Shown here: positions 34,042 to 43,120 of the stretch, in pieces
Position numbering within the stretch: position 1 is the stretch's first letter
Layout: each line of letters opens with the position of its first letter
Assembly: GCA_937944105.1 (NCBI GenBank)
Contig: CALDZP010000005.1
Span: forward strand, 1 to 63,363
Length of the DNA: 63,363 nucleotides
Direction: 5' to 3'
DNA from: an uncultured Ignavibacteria bacterium
Lineage (GTDB): Bacteria; Bacteroidota; Ignavibacteria; Ch128b
Notes under the pieces: model-generated
Database searches by the model: none
The model's input: only the letters and a program-made list of their open reading frames with translations
Told to the model about the DNA's origin: nothing
Made by a program: the position numbers and the translations under genes

Positions 34042-35001
34042 ATGAAGCCATTGATATTACTGACTAAAAATCCATTGATGCAAGAAATTTTAAGTAAACT
34101 TGATCAAGTTATTGATAGTGATACTTCAATTTTATTAATAGGTGAAACAGGGGTTGGCAAAGAGTTGTTTGCCGAGTATATCCATAGAAAAAGTAATAGA
34201 TCATTAAATCCATTTGTTAAAGTGAGTCTTTCAGCAATACCTTCAGAATTGTTAGAAAGTGAATTATTTGGTCATGAGAAAGGTGCATTTACAAGTGCCT
34301 CAAATGAAAGAAAAGGTTTGTTTGAGATTGCAAACACTGGCAGTATTTTTCTTGATGACATTGATGATTTTCCACTTTCACTCCAATCAAAATTATTACG
34401 AGTCCTTGAATCAAAAGAAATAATGAGAATCGGGAGTAGTAAAACAATTCCAATTGATGTTAGATTAATTACTGCATCAAAAATTGATTTGAAAGATCTT
34501 GTTGATGCTGGTAAATTCCGATTGGATCTCTATTATAGAATAAATGTAATCCCGATATACATTCCACCTTTAAGAGAACGTCCAGAAGATGTGCCACTTT
34601 TAATGGAATATTATCTAAAACATTATGCTCCTGAAAAAGAAATAAAAATTTCTGATGATGCTTTAAAACTATTAATTCAATATAATTGGCCAGGAAATGT
34701 GCGTGAATTAAAAAATCTTGCTCAACGACTCGCTATTTTTTCTAATGGAATTATTGAAGCTAAAGACCTACCGCTTGAAATTAGAGTGGAGAATCCAATT
34801 CAATTAATAGTCAAGGCTTGTAAGCATTGTTTTGTAGGTGATGGTATGAATTTTAATCAGGTTGTCAGTTGTCTGGAGATTAATTTAATAAGAGAAGCTT
34901 TGAAGAATTCTAAAGGGAATCAATCTCATGCTGCTAAATTACTTGGGCTTTCGCTTTCTACTTTCCGGGACAAAATGAAAAAATATCAAATTGATATTTG
35001 A
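34042..35001 (+). CDS. Sigma-54 activator lacking an input domain
   Basis: 319 residues. The AAA+ domain begins almost at once (MQEILSKLDQVIDSD; Walker A GETGVGKE), so there is no receiver, GAF or PAS domain. The sigma-54 contact loop reads GAFTSA rather than GAFTGA and Walker B is IFLDDIDD rather than LFLDEI. Arginine-finger (RLDLYYRIN) and sensor-II (WPGNVREL) regions are normal, and a Fis-type helix-turn-helix ends the protein (HAAKLLGLSLSTFRDKMKKY). Its place after the hydrogenase operon with a strong sigma-54 promoter makes it the likely activator. Without an input domain it may be constitutive or held by a separate partner. Confidence 0.9.
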   Translation: MKPLILLTKNPLMQEILSKLDQVIDSDTSILLIGETGVGKELFAEYIHRKSNRSLNPFVKVSLSAIPSELLESELFGHEKGAFTSASNERKGLFEIANTGSIFLDDIDDFPLSLQSKLLRVLESKEIMRIGSSKTIPIDVRLITASKIDLKDLVDAGKFRLDLYYRINVIPIYIPPLRERPEDVPLLMEYYLKHYAPEKEIKISDDALKLLIQYNWPGNVRELKNLAQRLAIFSNGIIEAKDLPLEIRVENPIQLIVKACKHCFVGDGMNFNQVVSCLEINLIREALKNSKGNQSHAAKLLGLSLSTFRDKMKKYQIDI

Positions 35002-35318
35002 AAAATTTACATACCTATTCGTTTAATTTTTAGTTACACTTAAGGATATGAATTAAATATTTTAAGTGTTATCGTTATAAATAATCAAAATCTAATTCTG
35101 TGAAGGTTCCGTTTTAATTTCATTAAGTTTTTATCAATTTAAGATTTGAATAGTTTTTAATAGGAAACTTTAGTGAATAATTAGGATTATTTTTCTATTT
35201 AGTATTTAGTTTTTGAAATACGAATTTGAGAATTTTTTAATTAAGTTATTTAGCTACTGGTAATTACTCTTTCCTGTTGATAATTTTGTATTAAACAAAA
35301 AATAAATAGGAGTTCGGT
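35002..35318. other. Gene-free stretch before the RidA-like gene
   Basis: A+T-rich, no gene, hairpin or promoter element I can support. It ends with an AGGAG ribosome site for the next gene. Confidence 0.5.
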
Positions 35319-35780
35319 ATGAATATTGAAAAAAAAATAGAAGAATTGGGTTATAAACTTTCAATTCCACCAAAACCTCTTGCAGCTTATGTTCCTATAA
35401 TTAAAATAGGTGGATTAATTTTTACTGCTGGACAACTACCAATAGTAAATGGGGAGTTGAAATATTCAGGTAAAATACCTTTAACAATTTCTGAAGAAGA
35501 AGGAATTAAAGCTGCGGAAATCTGTGCGATTAATTGTTTGTCGGCTATAAAAGCTGGAATAGATGATCTCGATAAAATTGTGAGAATAGCAAAAGTAACT
35601 GTCTTTGTAAACTCTACAGAAGATTATACAAAGCATCCTATTATTGCCAATGGTGCATCTGAGTTACTTGTAAAAATTTTTGGTGATAAAGGTAAACACG
35701 CAAGAAGTGCTATCGGAGTTTCTTCACTCCCTTTAAATTCTCCAGTAGAAGTTGAACTGATTGCAGAAATAAAAGAATGA
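35319..35780 (+). CDS. RidA/YjgF-family protein
   Basis: 153 residues of the Rid superfamily: IGGLIFTAGQLPIVNGEL, AAEICAINCLSAIKAGIDDLD, then VTVFVNSTEDY and HARSAIGVSSLPLNSPVEVE. The arginine in ARSAIGV corresponds to the residue that binds the substrate carboxylate in RidA. The ~150-residue length and N-terminal LGYKLSIPPKPLAAY fit the longer Rid subfamily rather than classical ~128-residue RidA. These proteins hydrolyse reactive enamine/imine intermediates of PLP enzymes. Good ribosome site (AGGAG). It stands alone. Confidence 0.9.
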   Translation: MNIEKKIEELGYKLSIPPKPLAAYVPIIKIGGLIFTAGQLPIVNGELKYSGKIPLTISEEEGIKAAEICAINCLSAIKAGIDDLDKIVRIAKVTVFVNSTEDYTKHPIIANGASELLVKIFGDKGKHARSAIGVSSLPLNSPVEVELIAEIKE

Positions 35781-36048
35781 GACTGAATGTTTAGTGAAAA
35801 AATTTTGGTTATTGAAATCTTATATATCAATTTCTTAACATTTGAATAAAAAATATTTTGCAATGTATGGATGGAATAATTCAACCTTATAACAAAACAG
35901 AATACCTATGTTCTTAAATGAAATAACAAATTTTTTCAAAAATTAATGGGTTCATTTAAAAATTAATTTTAAGAAATCCTTGTAACTTCTTGTTTTATAG
36001 TGGAATATGTCTAAAATTCTTATTATAATTCAAAAAAGAGAATTGAAA

Positions 36049-37431
36049 ATGCCATTAAAAAAACTAAAAATTATCTTATTAAATCTGATTCTCCTATTGC
36101 TTTTCAGTTCTTGTGATGATTTTAGAGGTCGATTTCCCAGTGGTCCAATTGAATCTCCATTTGGTTTTGAACCTGGAGCTACAGGAGTTCGATTTATAAA
36201 TGTTTGTGCAAAATCAAAGCAGCTGGATTTTATAGTTGCAACGAAAAAACTTGTAGGTGGTGCAAGTTATAAATTTGCAGGTCAGATTTTTAATGTTGGA
36301 AAAGGAAATAGAACTATTCAAATTAAACCGACTGAAAATCCAAATCAAAACTTAGCAGATTTTTCTTTGGACATTGATCCGGCTAAGATTTATAATATAA
36401 TAGCTTACAATAAAATCGATGATTTCAAATATGTAATTTTGGAAAGTGTTCCGAAAACAGTAAGCGTCGGTAAATCGCAAATTAGATTTTTTCATGGTAC
36501 AAAGGATATTTCTGGAACTGTAGATATTAAAATACAGAACGATGATGAAATAAAAACAATTCAAGGATTAAGTTTTGGTAGTGCTTCAGAATATATTGAA
36601 CTAAAATCTGGTAGAAATAATATTATAATTACGACATCTGGTACAAATCATATTATTTTAACTGTAGTTTCATTTCTCGAGTCTGCAAAAATTTATACTG
36701 CAATTCTTTCAGGTGCCAGAGATGGAGGTGAAACTGAAAAAATTGACTTGAATTTTATAAATGATGGTGATTCAAGAGCTCAGGTTCTTTTCAATTATGG
36801 TGAGGGAGAAGCCACGATAAGATTCTTAAATGGTTCGCCAGATTCACCAAATTTAGATTTTTTAATTGATGACTTTAAATTAGTGACAGATCAATCATTC
36901 AAACTATCTTCAGCTTTATTGAAAGTAAAAGCAGGTTCAAGAAATGTTAAAATTATGGAAGCTGGTGGTATATCACCACTTTTTTCTGGATCATTTAATT
37001 TTGAGCTGGATAAGTCATATATGGTTGTGGCAATAAACAATTTTTTAAATCTTTCTGGTTTGGTATTTGAAACCCCAATAAAAAGTCCTGGCGGTGACAG
37101 AGCTTTTTTAAGAGTTGTTCACATTTCTCCAAATGCACCAACAGTTTATATCAAGTTGACAACAACTCAAGATAGACCACCATCGTATGTTACATTAAGT
37201 TATCGTGGAGTTTCAAATTATCTTGAGTATCCGGCAGGTCCAATTGATGTTGCGATTTATCGGGCAGGTACAACTGATACATTAAAATATGGAAGAATGT
37301 TTTTAGATGGAGGCAAAGTTTATTCTGCATATATTATTGGATTCATATCGGGAACACAGAGCATGCCAATAAGTTTTGATTTGTTGATCGATTCTGAATC
37401 AGGTTCACAAATGTTATTTAACTGGTTTTAA
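36049..37431 (+). CDS. DUF4397 lipoprotein with four alternating repeats
   Basis: About 460 residues from the ATG at 36049 (an upstream ATG at 36007 would put 14 residues before the signal). Lipoprotein signal ending LLLLFSSC with Cys22. The mature part holds four ~100-residue repeats in the order A-B-A-B. A units start like GVRFINVCAKSKQLDF or TIRFLNGSPDSPNLDF and end in a KAGSRNVKI-type strand; B units start QIRFFHGTKDIS or FLRVVHISPNAP. Each looks like an Ig-like beta sandwich. It lies six bases before a 12-repeat relative. Probably surface-exposed or periplasmic; function unknown. Confidence 0.8.
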   Translation: MPLKKLKIILLNLILLLLFSSCDDFRGRFPSGPIESPFGFEPGATGVRFINVCAKSKQLDFIVATKKLVGGASYKFAGQIFNVGKGNRTIQIKPTENPNQNLADFSLDIDPAKIYNIIAYNKIDDFKYVILESVPKTVSVGKSQIRFFHGTKDISGTVDIKIQNDDEIKTIQGLSFGSASEYIELKSGRNNIIITTSGTNHIILTVVSFLESAKIYTAILSGARDGGETEKIDLNFINDGDSRAQVLFNYGEGEATIRFLNGSPDSPNLDFLIDDFKLVTDQSFKLSSALLKVKAGSRNVKIMEAGGISPLFSGSFNFELDKSYMVVAINNFLNLSGLVFETPIKSPGGDRAFLRVVHISPNAPTVYIKLTTTQDRPPSYVTLSYRGVSNYLEYPAGPIDVAIYRAGTTDTLKYGRMFLDGGKVYSAYIIGFISGTQSMPISFDLLIDSESGSQMLFNWF

Positions 37432-37436
37432 ATTTC

Positions 37437-40400
37437 ATGAAAAGATTTAAAATCAAAAATAAAAAGTTCTATTTAGTTCCATTTTTAATTATTCTCTTAA
37501 ATATTTCTTGTGGACCAATACACGAGTGGCCTACCACTCCTGGTAAACCATCTCTAGGTAAAGGGACAAAAATTAGATTCATTAACACTTCTTATCAATT
37601 GCCTCCTTTTGATATCTATCTGGATAATAATAAGATTTTCACATACTTAACCTTTAAACTTGCAACTGCTTACTTTGACATTAGTCCCGGCTTGCATGAA
37701 ATTAAAATTGTAAGGAATTCTGATTCAGAACTTTTAATTAAAGATACTATCAGACTTGATTCAAATAGATTCTATAATGTTCAAATTTCAGGTACTTTTA
37801 CAAAACCTGGGATTAAAACTTTTGATAGACTTAACTTTAATGTAACAGGAGATTATTCACTTGTTAGATTTGTGAATTCATCTCAAGACATTGGAAAGGT
37901 AGATGTAGCAATTTTTAATCAAGTTGATAATTTTTTAATTACTGAGCTGGATTATAATTCGATTTCAGGTTTTATAAAAATTAAATCAGGTAATGCAAAA
38001 ATTAATCTGTTTAAGACAGGGACTGAAAATTTGATTTTTACTTCTTCAGCTAATCTTGAATCAGGTAAAATTTACTCAATATTTTTGACAGGCAATATTG
38101 GTGCTTCTGATAGCACAACTTTAAATGCTTATTTTTTAGATGAAACAAAAGAAAGCGCACAAACATTATTTAATTTTGAGCAAGGAATTACTAAAATTCG
38201 ATTTATTAATGGAATTACAATTTCTACATCAATTCAATTGACAATCGATGGTGTACCATATAGAACATCGTTACCATTTAATCAAGCTACTTCATTTCAG
38301 ACCTTTAAAGCCGGTGCACGAAATATCAAAGTTAGTCTCAGTTCCGGGCAGGGTTATATAGATACCACAGTAGTGTTTGACGAACTAAAATCTTATACGG
38401 TTTATCTAAGTAATGTTGCTAATAGTCTTTCTGTAATAAAAATTGAAAACGAGAATAAAAATGTAACCGGAAACAGGTCGATTTTAAGATTTGTAAATGC
38501 TACCCAAGATTTACAGAATCTTCTAATTAGTATTAATTCGTTGTTAGGTTTAAGTCAAATTGAAATTCAAAATTTTGGTTTATCATCTAATTATTTTGAA
38601 GCGGCTTCTGGTCAAAATGTAATTACCATTAGTTCAAGTGGAAAGCCAAATTTGATGAGCATATCAGCTTTTCTTGAAGGAGGAAGGATTTACACAGCCT
38701 TTGTTAGTGGTTCTTATATTGGTTCAAATCAAAATTCACTTATGATAAGTTTCGTTAAAGATAATGATACACTGGGTCAAAACTTATTTACTTTTGAAAA
38801 GACAAAGTCTCAAGTTCGTTTAATTAATGCATCGCCAGAATTTAATGGACTGGATCTGATTGTAGATAGCACTCAATTAATTTCAAATTTAGCTTATAAG
38901 TTTACATCGAAGTATCAACAGGTTTACACAGGATTTAGAAATGTAAATGTTAAGATAACTAATTCTTCAAACAGTATTTTTCAATCGACAATGAATATTG
39001 AATTCAATAAAAAATATTTATTGATTGGTGTTGGCAGGCTAACCAATTCAGAAGTTCTTGTGCTTGAATCTCCGCAAAGAACTGTTCCTTTAGGTAAGTC
39101 AAGTATAAGATTTATAAACGGAATTTATGATTTACCTGCAATTGATATTAAAATTATTAATTCATCTGGAGCAATTAGTCAAAATCAAAACATTTTCAAG
39201 AATGTTACAAATTATATTGATGTTGATGGTGGTAAAAATCAAATAATTATTACTCAAAGCGGAACACAAAATATTCTCGTTACAGCGGAAGCTGAATTGG
39301 AGGTAGGTATTCAGTATTCAATTATTTTATGTGGTATTAGCTCAGCAGTTGATGATAAAAAATATTCAATTTCATTTCTCAAAGAATCTGAAGATGCTTA
39401 TCAGAAATTAAATGAATTCTCTCCAATAAAAACTAAACTTCGATTTGTAAATGGATTGTATGATAATCCTACTGTTGATTTTTATATTGATGAAAACAAG
39501 TTAGCTTCTAATATTACCTTTAGACTAACAACTGAGGTCTTAAATGTACCTTCAGGAAACAGCAAGAATTTTAAGGTCACAAGGTCAGGCTCTTTAGCTC
39601 AAATCTATAGTAAAGTCCAGAATTTAAGTTACACAAAAGAATATTCATTTATTGTTTGTGGTGAAACAAATTATCCTGACGGCTTTCTTATTGAGAATCC
39701 AATAAAAACAGCACCATCTGGAAAGTCCAGCATCAGATTTGTTCATGCTGTAACTGGTTTAGGTAACATGTCTATAAGTATCGTTAATTCAAGCGGTACA
39801 CAAACCATTTCAAATGTTTTATATAAAACTGCTTCCACTTATTTAGATTTAGTATCTGGTAACAATAAAATAACAATTACCATTTCATCTACAGGTGGAA
39901 ATATTGTTTTGACCTCAGATGCTTACCTTGAAGAGGACAAAGTTTATACAGTTTATGTTTTAGGAAATCCAAATGGAAGTAATGAACAGGCACTTGATAT
40001 TAATTTTCTTGTTGAGTCGAATCCTGGTGCTCAACAACTCTTTAAGTTTGCACCAATTAAGAGCAAGCTAAGGTTTGTTAATGGTTCTACGGATAACCCT
40101 ATTCTTGAATTGAGCGTGGATAACGAATTTATTGCAACAAATGTTACTTATAAGCTTGCTACTGCTGTATTAAATGTAAACTCAGGTGTTAATAAGCGTG
40201 TAAAAATTTTTGAATTTGGTTCAACTACGCCACTTGTAAATCAAGATTTTACTTTTAATCATACAAAATCATATTCATTACTTGTAACGAATAAAAAGTC
40301 AAATTTAGAATATATTCTATTTGAAAATCCTCAGAAAATTGTTCCAACAGGAAAAGTTAGCGTCAGAGTAGTTCACGGGGCTTATGATTTATCACAGGTT

Positions 40401-41285
40401 GATATTACTTTCAATAATTATTTATCTAAAACTAAAATTACAGGATTAAATTATAAAAGCACTTCAAATTATATTGACTTGCCAGCTGGATTTAATGAAA
40501 TTATTGTTACAAAAACATCTTCACCGAGCCAGCTAATACTGGCGATTGATGCAACAATGGATGAAGGAAAACTATACACAATTTATTTGCTTGGTAATAG
40601 TAGCGGTAACCTTGGAGAAGAGTATTCGCTTAATTTTCTTGATGAAACAAATCTAAATGGACAGTTCTTATTCACATATACTTCAAGTCAGATTTCAAGA
40701 ATTAGAGTAATAAATGCTTCTCCAAATTCAGCTGGACTTGATGTTATACTTGATCAGAGTAAATTTGCTCAGAATATTAGTTTTGGTAATTCATCTGGAT
40801 ATTTGTTTACAAGAAGTGGTTTAAGAGAAGTGAAAGTCACACCTGGTGGTAGCTCAGTACCAATATTGCTAAGTTTTAATTTTCAATTTGAAACGAACAA
40901 ACTTTATTCATTTTTGTTAATGGATTCTGTTTCAAATCTTACACCTATTTTAGTTGAAGATATGAATTTTACAATGGAAGAAGGTAAAGCATATGTTCGC
41001 TTTATAAATGCATCGCCAAATTCTCCACCTTTTGATATAAAAATTGGAAATCCTTCTGGTACTATTAAACATAGTTATTTTACTTATTCCCAGATAACAA
41101 GTTATGAACCCTACGATCCGCAAATACTTAGCTTTATTTTTACACGAACAAATTCAAATGAAGAATTGATCAGTCTGAGAGGATTTTCACTTATTTCGGG
41201 GAAAGTCTATACAATAGTTGTTATGGGATTCTATCAAGGACAGACAGGTCAACAATTGCAGATTAAATGGTTTCAAGATAATTAA
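37437..41285 (+). CDS. Large DUF4397 lipoprotein with twelve alternating repeats
   Basis: 1282 residues: a signal peptide with a probable lipidated Cys25 (LLNISC), a short linker rich in Pro/Gly, then twelve ~103-residue DUF4397-like repeats. Their first strands begin near residues 45, 142 and 252 and about every 100 thereafter (KIRFINTSYQLPPFDIYL, LVRFVNSSQDIGKVDV, KIRFINGI and so on). Odd repeats (A) have a -NGxxxxPxxDxxID- form ending GxxxxVKV; even repeats (B) have -VHGxxDL- with xTxYIDLxxGxNxIxIT. The last repeat ends the protein, with no sorting domain. It looks like a long, rod-like surface protein, perhaps an adhesin or matrix component. Confidence 0.82.
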   Translation: MKRFKIKNKKFYLVPFLIILLNISCGPIHEWPTTPGKPSLGKGTKIRFINTSYQLPPFDIYLDNNKIFTYLTFKLATAYFDISPGLHEIKIVRNSDSELLIKDTIRLDSNRFYNVQISGTFTKPGIKTFDRLNFNVTGDYSLVRFVNSSQDIGKVDVAIFNQVDNFLITELDYNSISGFIKIKSGNAKINLFKTGTENLIFTSSANLESGKIYSIFLTGNIGASDSTTLNAYFLDETKESAQTLFNFEQGITKIRFINGITISTSIQLTIDGVPYRTSLPFNQATSFQTFKAGARNIKVSLSSGQGYIDTTVVFDELKSYTVYLSNVANSLSVIKIENENKNVTGNRSILRFVNATQDLQNLLISINSLLGLSQIEIQNFGLSSNYFEAASGQNVITISSSGKPNLMSISAFLEGGRIYTAFVSGSYIGSNQNSLMISFVKDNDTLGQNLFTFEKTKSQVRLINASPEFNGLDLIVDSTQLISNLAYKFTSKYQQVYTGFRNVNVKITNSSNSIFQSTMNIEFNKKYLLIGVGRLTNSEVLVLESPQRTVPLGKSSIRFINGIYDLPAIDIKIINSSGAISQNQNIFKNVTNYIDVDGGKNQIIITQSGTQNILVTAEAELEVGIQYSIILCGISSAVDDKKYSISFLKESEDAYQKLNEFSPIKTKLRFVNGLYDNPTVDFYIDENKLASNITFRLTTEVLNVPSGNSKNFKVTRSGSLAQIYSKVQNLSYTKEYSFIVCGETNYPDGFLIENPIKTAPSGKSSIRFVHAVTGLGNMSISIVNSSGTQTISNVLYKTASTYLDLVSGNNKITITISSTGGNIVLTSDAYLEEDKVYTVYVLGNPNGSNEQALDINFLVESNPGAQQLFKFAPIKSKLRFVNGSTDNPILELSVDNEFIATNVTYKLATAVLNVNSGVNKRVKIFEFGSTTPLVNQDFTFNHTKSYSLLVTNKKSNLEYILFENPQKIVPTGKVSVRVVHGAYDLSQVDITFNNYLSKTKITGLNYKSTSNYIDLPAGFNEIIVTKTSSPSQLILAIDATMDEGKLYTIYLLGNSSGNLGEEYSLNFLDETNLNGQFLFTYTSSQISRIRVINASPNSAGLDVILDQSKFAQNISFGNSSGYLFTRSGLREVKVTPGGSSVPILLSFNFQFETNKLYSFLLMDSVSNLTPILVEDMNFTMEEGKAYVRFINASPNSPPFDIKIGNPSGTIKHSYFTYSQITSYEPYDPQILSFIFTRTNSNEELISLRGFSLISGKVYTIVVMGFYQGQTGQQLQIKWFQDN

Positions 41286-41299
41286 TTGGGCAGTTATAA

Positions 41300-42088
41300 A
41301 TGAGTGATAAAGAATTTAAGGAAATCAAAGAATTTATAGAGATTGTCAGACTTTTGAGAAAAGAATGTCCCTGGGATAAAATTCAAACAAACGATTCAAT
41401 AAAAGAGGCAACTCTGGAAGAAGCTTATGAAGTTGTTGAAGCAATAGATGAAAAAAATTATGATGAATTAAAAAGAGAACTTGGCGATTTGTTGCTTCAT
41501 GTGATTTTTCATTCGGTTATTGCTGAAGATGAAAATAAATTTACTCTTAGTGAGGTGATTGAATTAGAAAAAGAAAAATTAATTCGTCGTCATCCTCATA
41601 TTTTTGGTGAGGTAAAAGTAGATGATCATAATCAAGTGAAGCAAAACTGGGAAAAAATTAAACTATCGGAAGGGAGAAAATCGGTAGTTGATGGAATTCC
41701 AAAAGAACTACCCGCTTTATTGAGTGCTTATAGAATTCAAGAAAAAGTAGCTAAAGTAGGTTTTGAATGGACAACGAAAGAAGAAGCTTTTAATAAAATC
41801 GAAGAAGAGTTAAAGGAATTGAAAAATTCAATTGAGAACAAGCCAATAGACGAAATAGAAAATGAATTTGGTGATTTGTTATTTTCAATTGTTAATTTTG
41901 CTCGACTTTATCATATAAATGCTGAGACATCACTCAGAAAAGCAAATAAAAAGTTTATCCAGAGATTTAAAACTGTTGAAAAGATTTTAAAAACCAAAAA
42001 TCAAAACATTTCTGATCTTTCAAAAGATGAATTAATTTCCTTGTGGCAATTGTCCAAAAGTTTGTTAGAAAATCATAAAAAATTATAA
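41300..42088 (+). CDS. mazG: Nucleoside triphosphate pyrophosphohydrolase
   Basis: 262 residues with two MazG domains: LRKECPWDKIQTNDSIKEA, TLEEAYEVVEAID and ELGDLLLHVIFH in the first (the EExxE and ExxD metal motifs), then RRHPHIFGEV, and a second domain with YRIQEKVAKVGFEW and EFGDLLFSIVNFAR. MazG removes pyrophosphate from non-canonical or excess NTPs in the cytoplasm. It begins 14 bases after the DUF4397 gene but shares no obvious function with it. Confidence 0.95.
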   Translation: MSDKEFKEIKEFIEIVRLLRKECPWDKIQTNDSIKEATLEEAYEVVEAIDEKNYDELKRELGDLLLHVIFHSVIAEDENKFTLSEVIELEKEKLIRRHPHIFGEVKVDDHNQVKQNWEKIKLSEGRKSVVDGIPKELPALLSAYRIQEKVAKVGFEWTTKEEAFNKIEEELKELKNSIENKPIDEIENEFGDLLFSIVNFARLYHINAETSLRKANKKFIQRFKTVEKILKTKNQNISDLSKDELISLWQLSKSLLENHKKL

Positions 42089-42145
42089 AAAATTATTGAA
42101 TGTGAATTTAATACATTGTAAATTAAGTTTATTAATGGAGATTTT

Positions 42146-42595
42146 ATGAGAAGAATTCCTTTAAAAATTATATTTCCTGTTCTTTTACTGGTTTTATTAA
42201 ATTCATCCATTTTTGGTCAGCAGAAATCAATTTACAAGTACAAAGTTATAGTCGATCTGGGTTCAGATTACACTGATCCTCTTTTTACTAATTTTACTTT
42301 GATCGATTATATTAAAGAAAGAATGTCTCAAAGATTGCCAGAATTCGGCTACACTGATTTTGAAGATGCTAATGTTGTTTTAAAACTTACACTTTTAACG
42401 CAAACAGGAAGTGATATTAATAATAATTATGCGTCTGCTTTGAATTTATTAATTACGAGTCCTTTTCATAACCCATTAAATTGGAATGTATTACTCATTG
42501 AATCAAAAGAGGAATTCGCAAAAGCAAGGATTAGAGATTTAATCGATAGATGGGTTCTCGAATACTCAGCATTCATTTACAAATCAACCAAATAA
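42146..42595 (+). CDS. Small secreted hypothetical protein
   Basis: 149 residues with a clear signal peptide (MRRIPLKIIFPVLLLVLLNSSIFG). The mature part (KYKVIVDLGSDYTDPLFTNF, DANVVLKLTLLTQTGSD, LIDRWVLEYSAFIYK) is mixed alpha/beta with no motif I recognise and no cysteine pair. It lies between mazG and the HU gene on the same strand. Probably periplasmic. Confidence 0.7.
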   Translation: MRRIPLKIIFPVLLLVLLNSSIFGQQKSIYKYKVIVDLGSDYTDPLFTNFTLIDYIKERMSQRLPEFGYTDFEDANVVLKLTLLTQTGSDINNNYASALNLLITSPFHNPLNWNVLLIESKEEFAKARIRDLIDRWVLEYSAFIYKSTK

Positions 42596-42625
42596 ATATT
42601 AACAAAAAAAAGAAGGACTTAACAA

Positions 42626-42913
42626 ATGGGTAAAACACTTACTAAAACTGAAATAATTTCAAAACTTGCTGAAAAAAATGGTCTGAGTAAAAAACAAGTT
42701 AAACAATTACTTGAAGACCTCGCAGCCCTTGCCTATGAAGAAGCAAAAAATTCTTTTACATTACCGGGACTTGGTAAATTGGTTTTAGTAGAAAGAAAAG
42801 CTCGCTTGGCTCGAAATCCAAGAACTGGTGAAATGGTTGAAGTTCCTGCAAAGAAAGTTGTCAAATTTAAAGTTGCAAAAGTATGTAAAGAAGCTGTGCT
42901 TGGTAATAAATAA
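42626..42913 (+). CDS. HU/IHF-family DNA-binding protein
   Basis: 95 residues: KTLTKTEIISKLAEKNGLSKK, a core FTLPGLGKLVLVERKARLAR, the DNA-contacting arm ARNPRTGEMVEVPAKK and a C-terminal helix. This is the full HU length. It bends and compacts DNA. An AGAAGGA ribosome site precedes it and a strong terminator follows, fitting a highly expressed single gene. Confidence 0.96.
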   Translation: MGKTLTKTEIISKLAEKNGLSKKQVKQLLEDLAALAYEEAKNSFTLPGLGKLVLVERKARLARNPRTGEMVEVPAKKVVKFKVAKVCKEAVLGNK

Positions 42914-42986
42914 CGACAATTTATTAGTAATCGCAACAAGAATCTAATCCACCAAATAATTGCAATTAATATTTTTAATTGTTTTG

Positions 42987-43028
42987 CCCCTCATTTTATA
43001 AAAAGCTTAAATGAGGGGTAATTTTTTT
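42987..43028 (+). terminator. Rho-independent terminator after HU
   Basis: CCCCTCATTT (42987-42996) and AAATGAGGGG (43009-43018) form a perfect 10-bp stem followed by TAATTTTTTT. The T run is on the plus strand only, so it serves HU and not the converging aldehyde dehydrogenase gene. Confidence 0.93.
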
Positions 43029-43120
43029 ACATAAAAGTGTTTGAAAGTTGGAATCTCGATTTGATTAGAGATACTTCATGGTCTATTAAAATTTATATTG
43101 ATTACTAAAAGTTTATTTAT

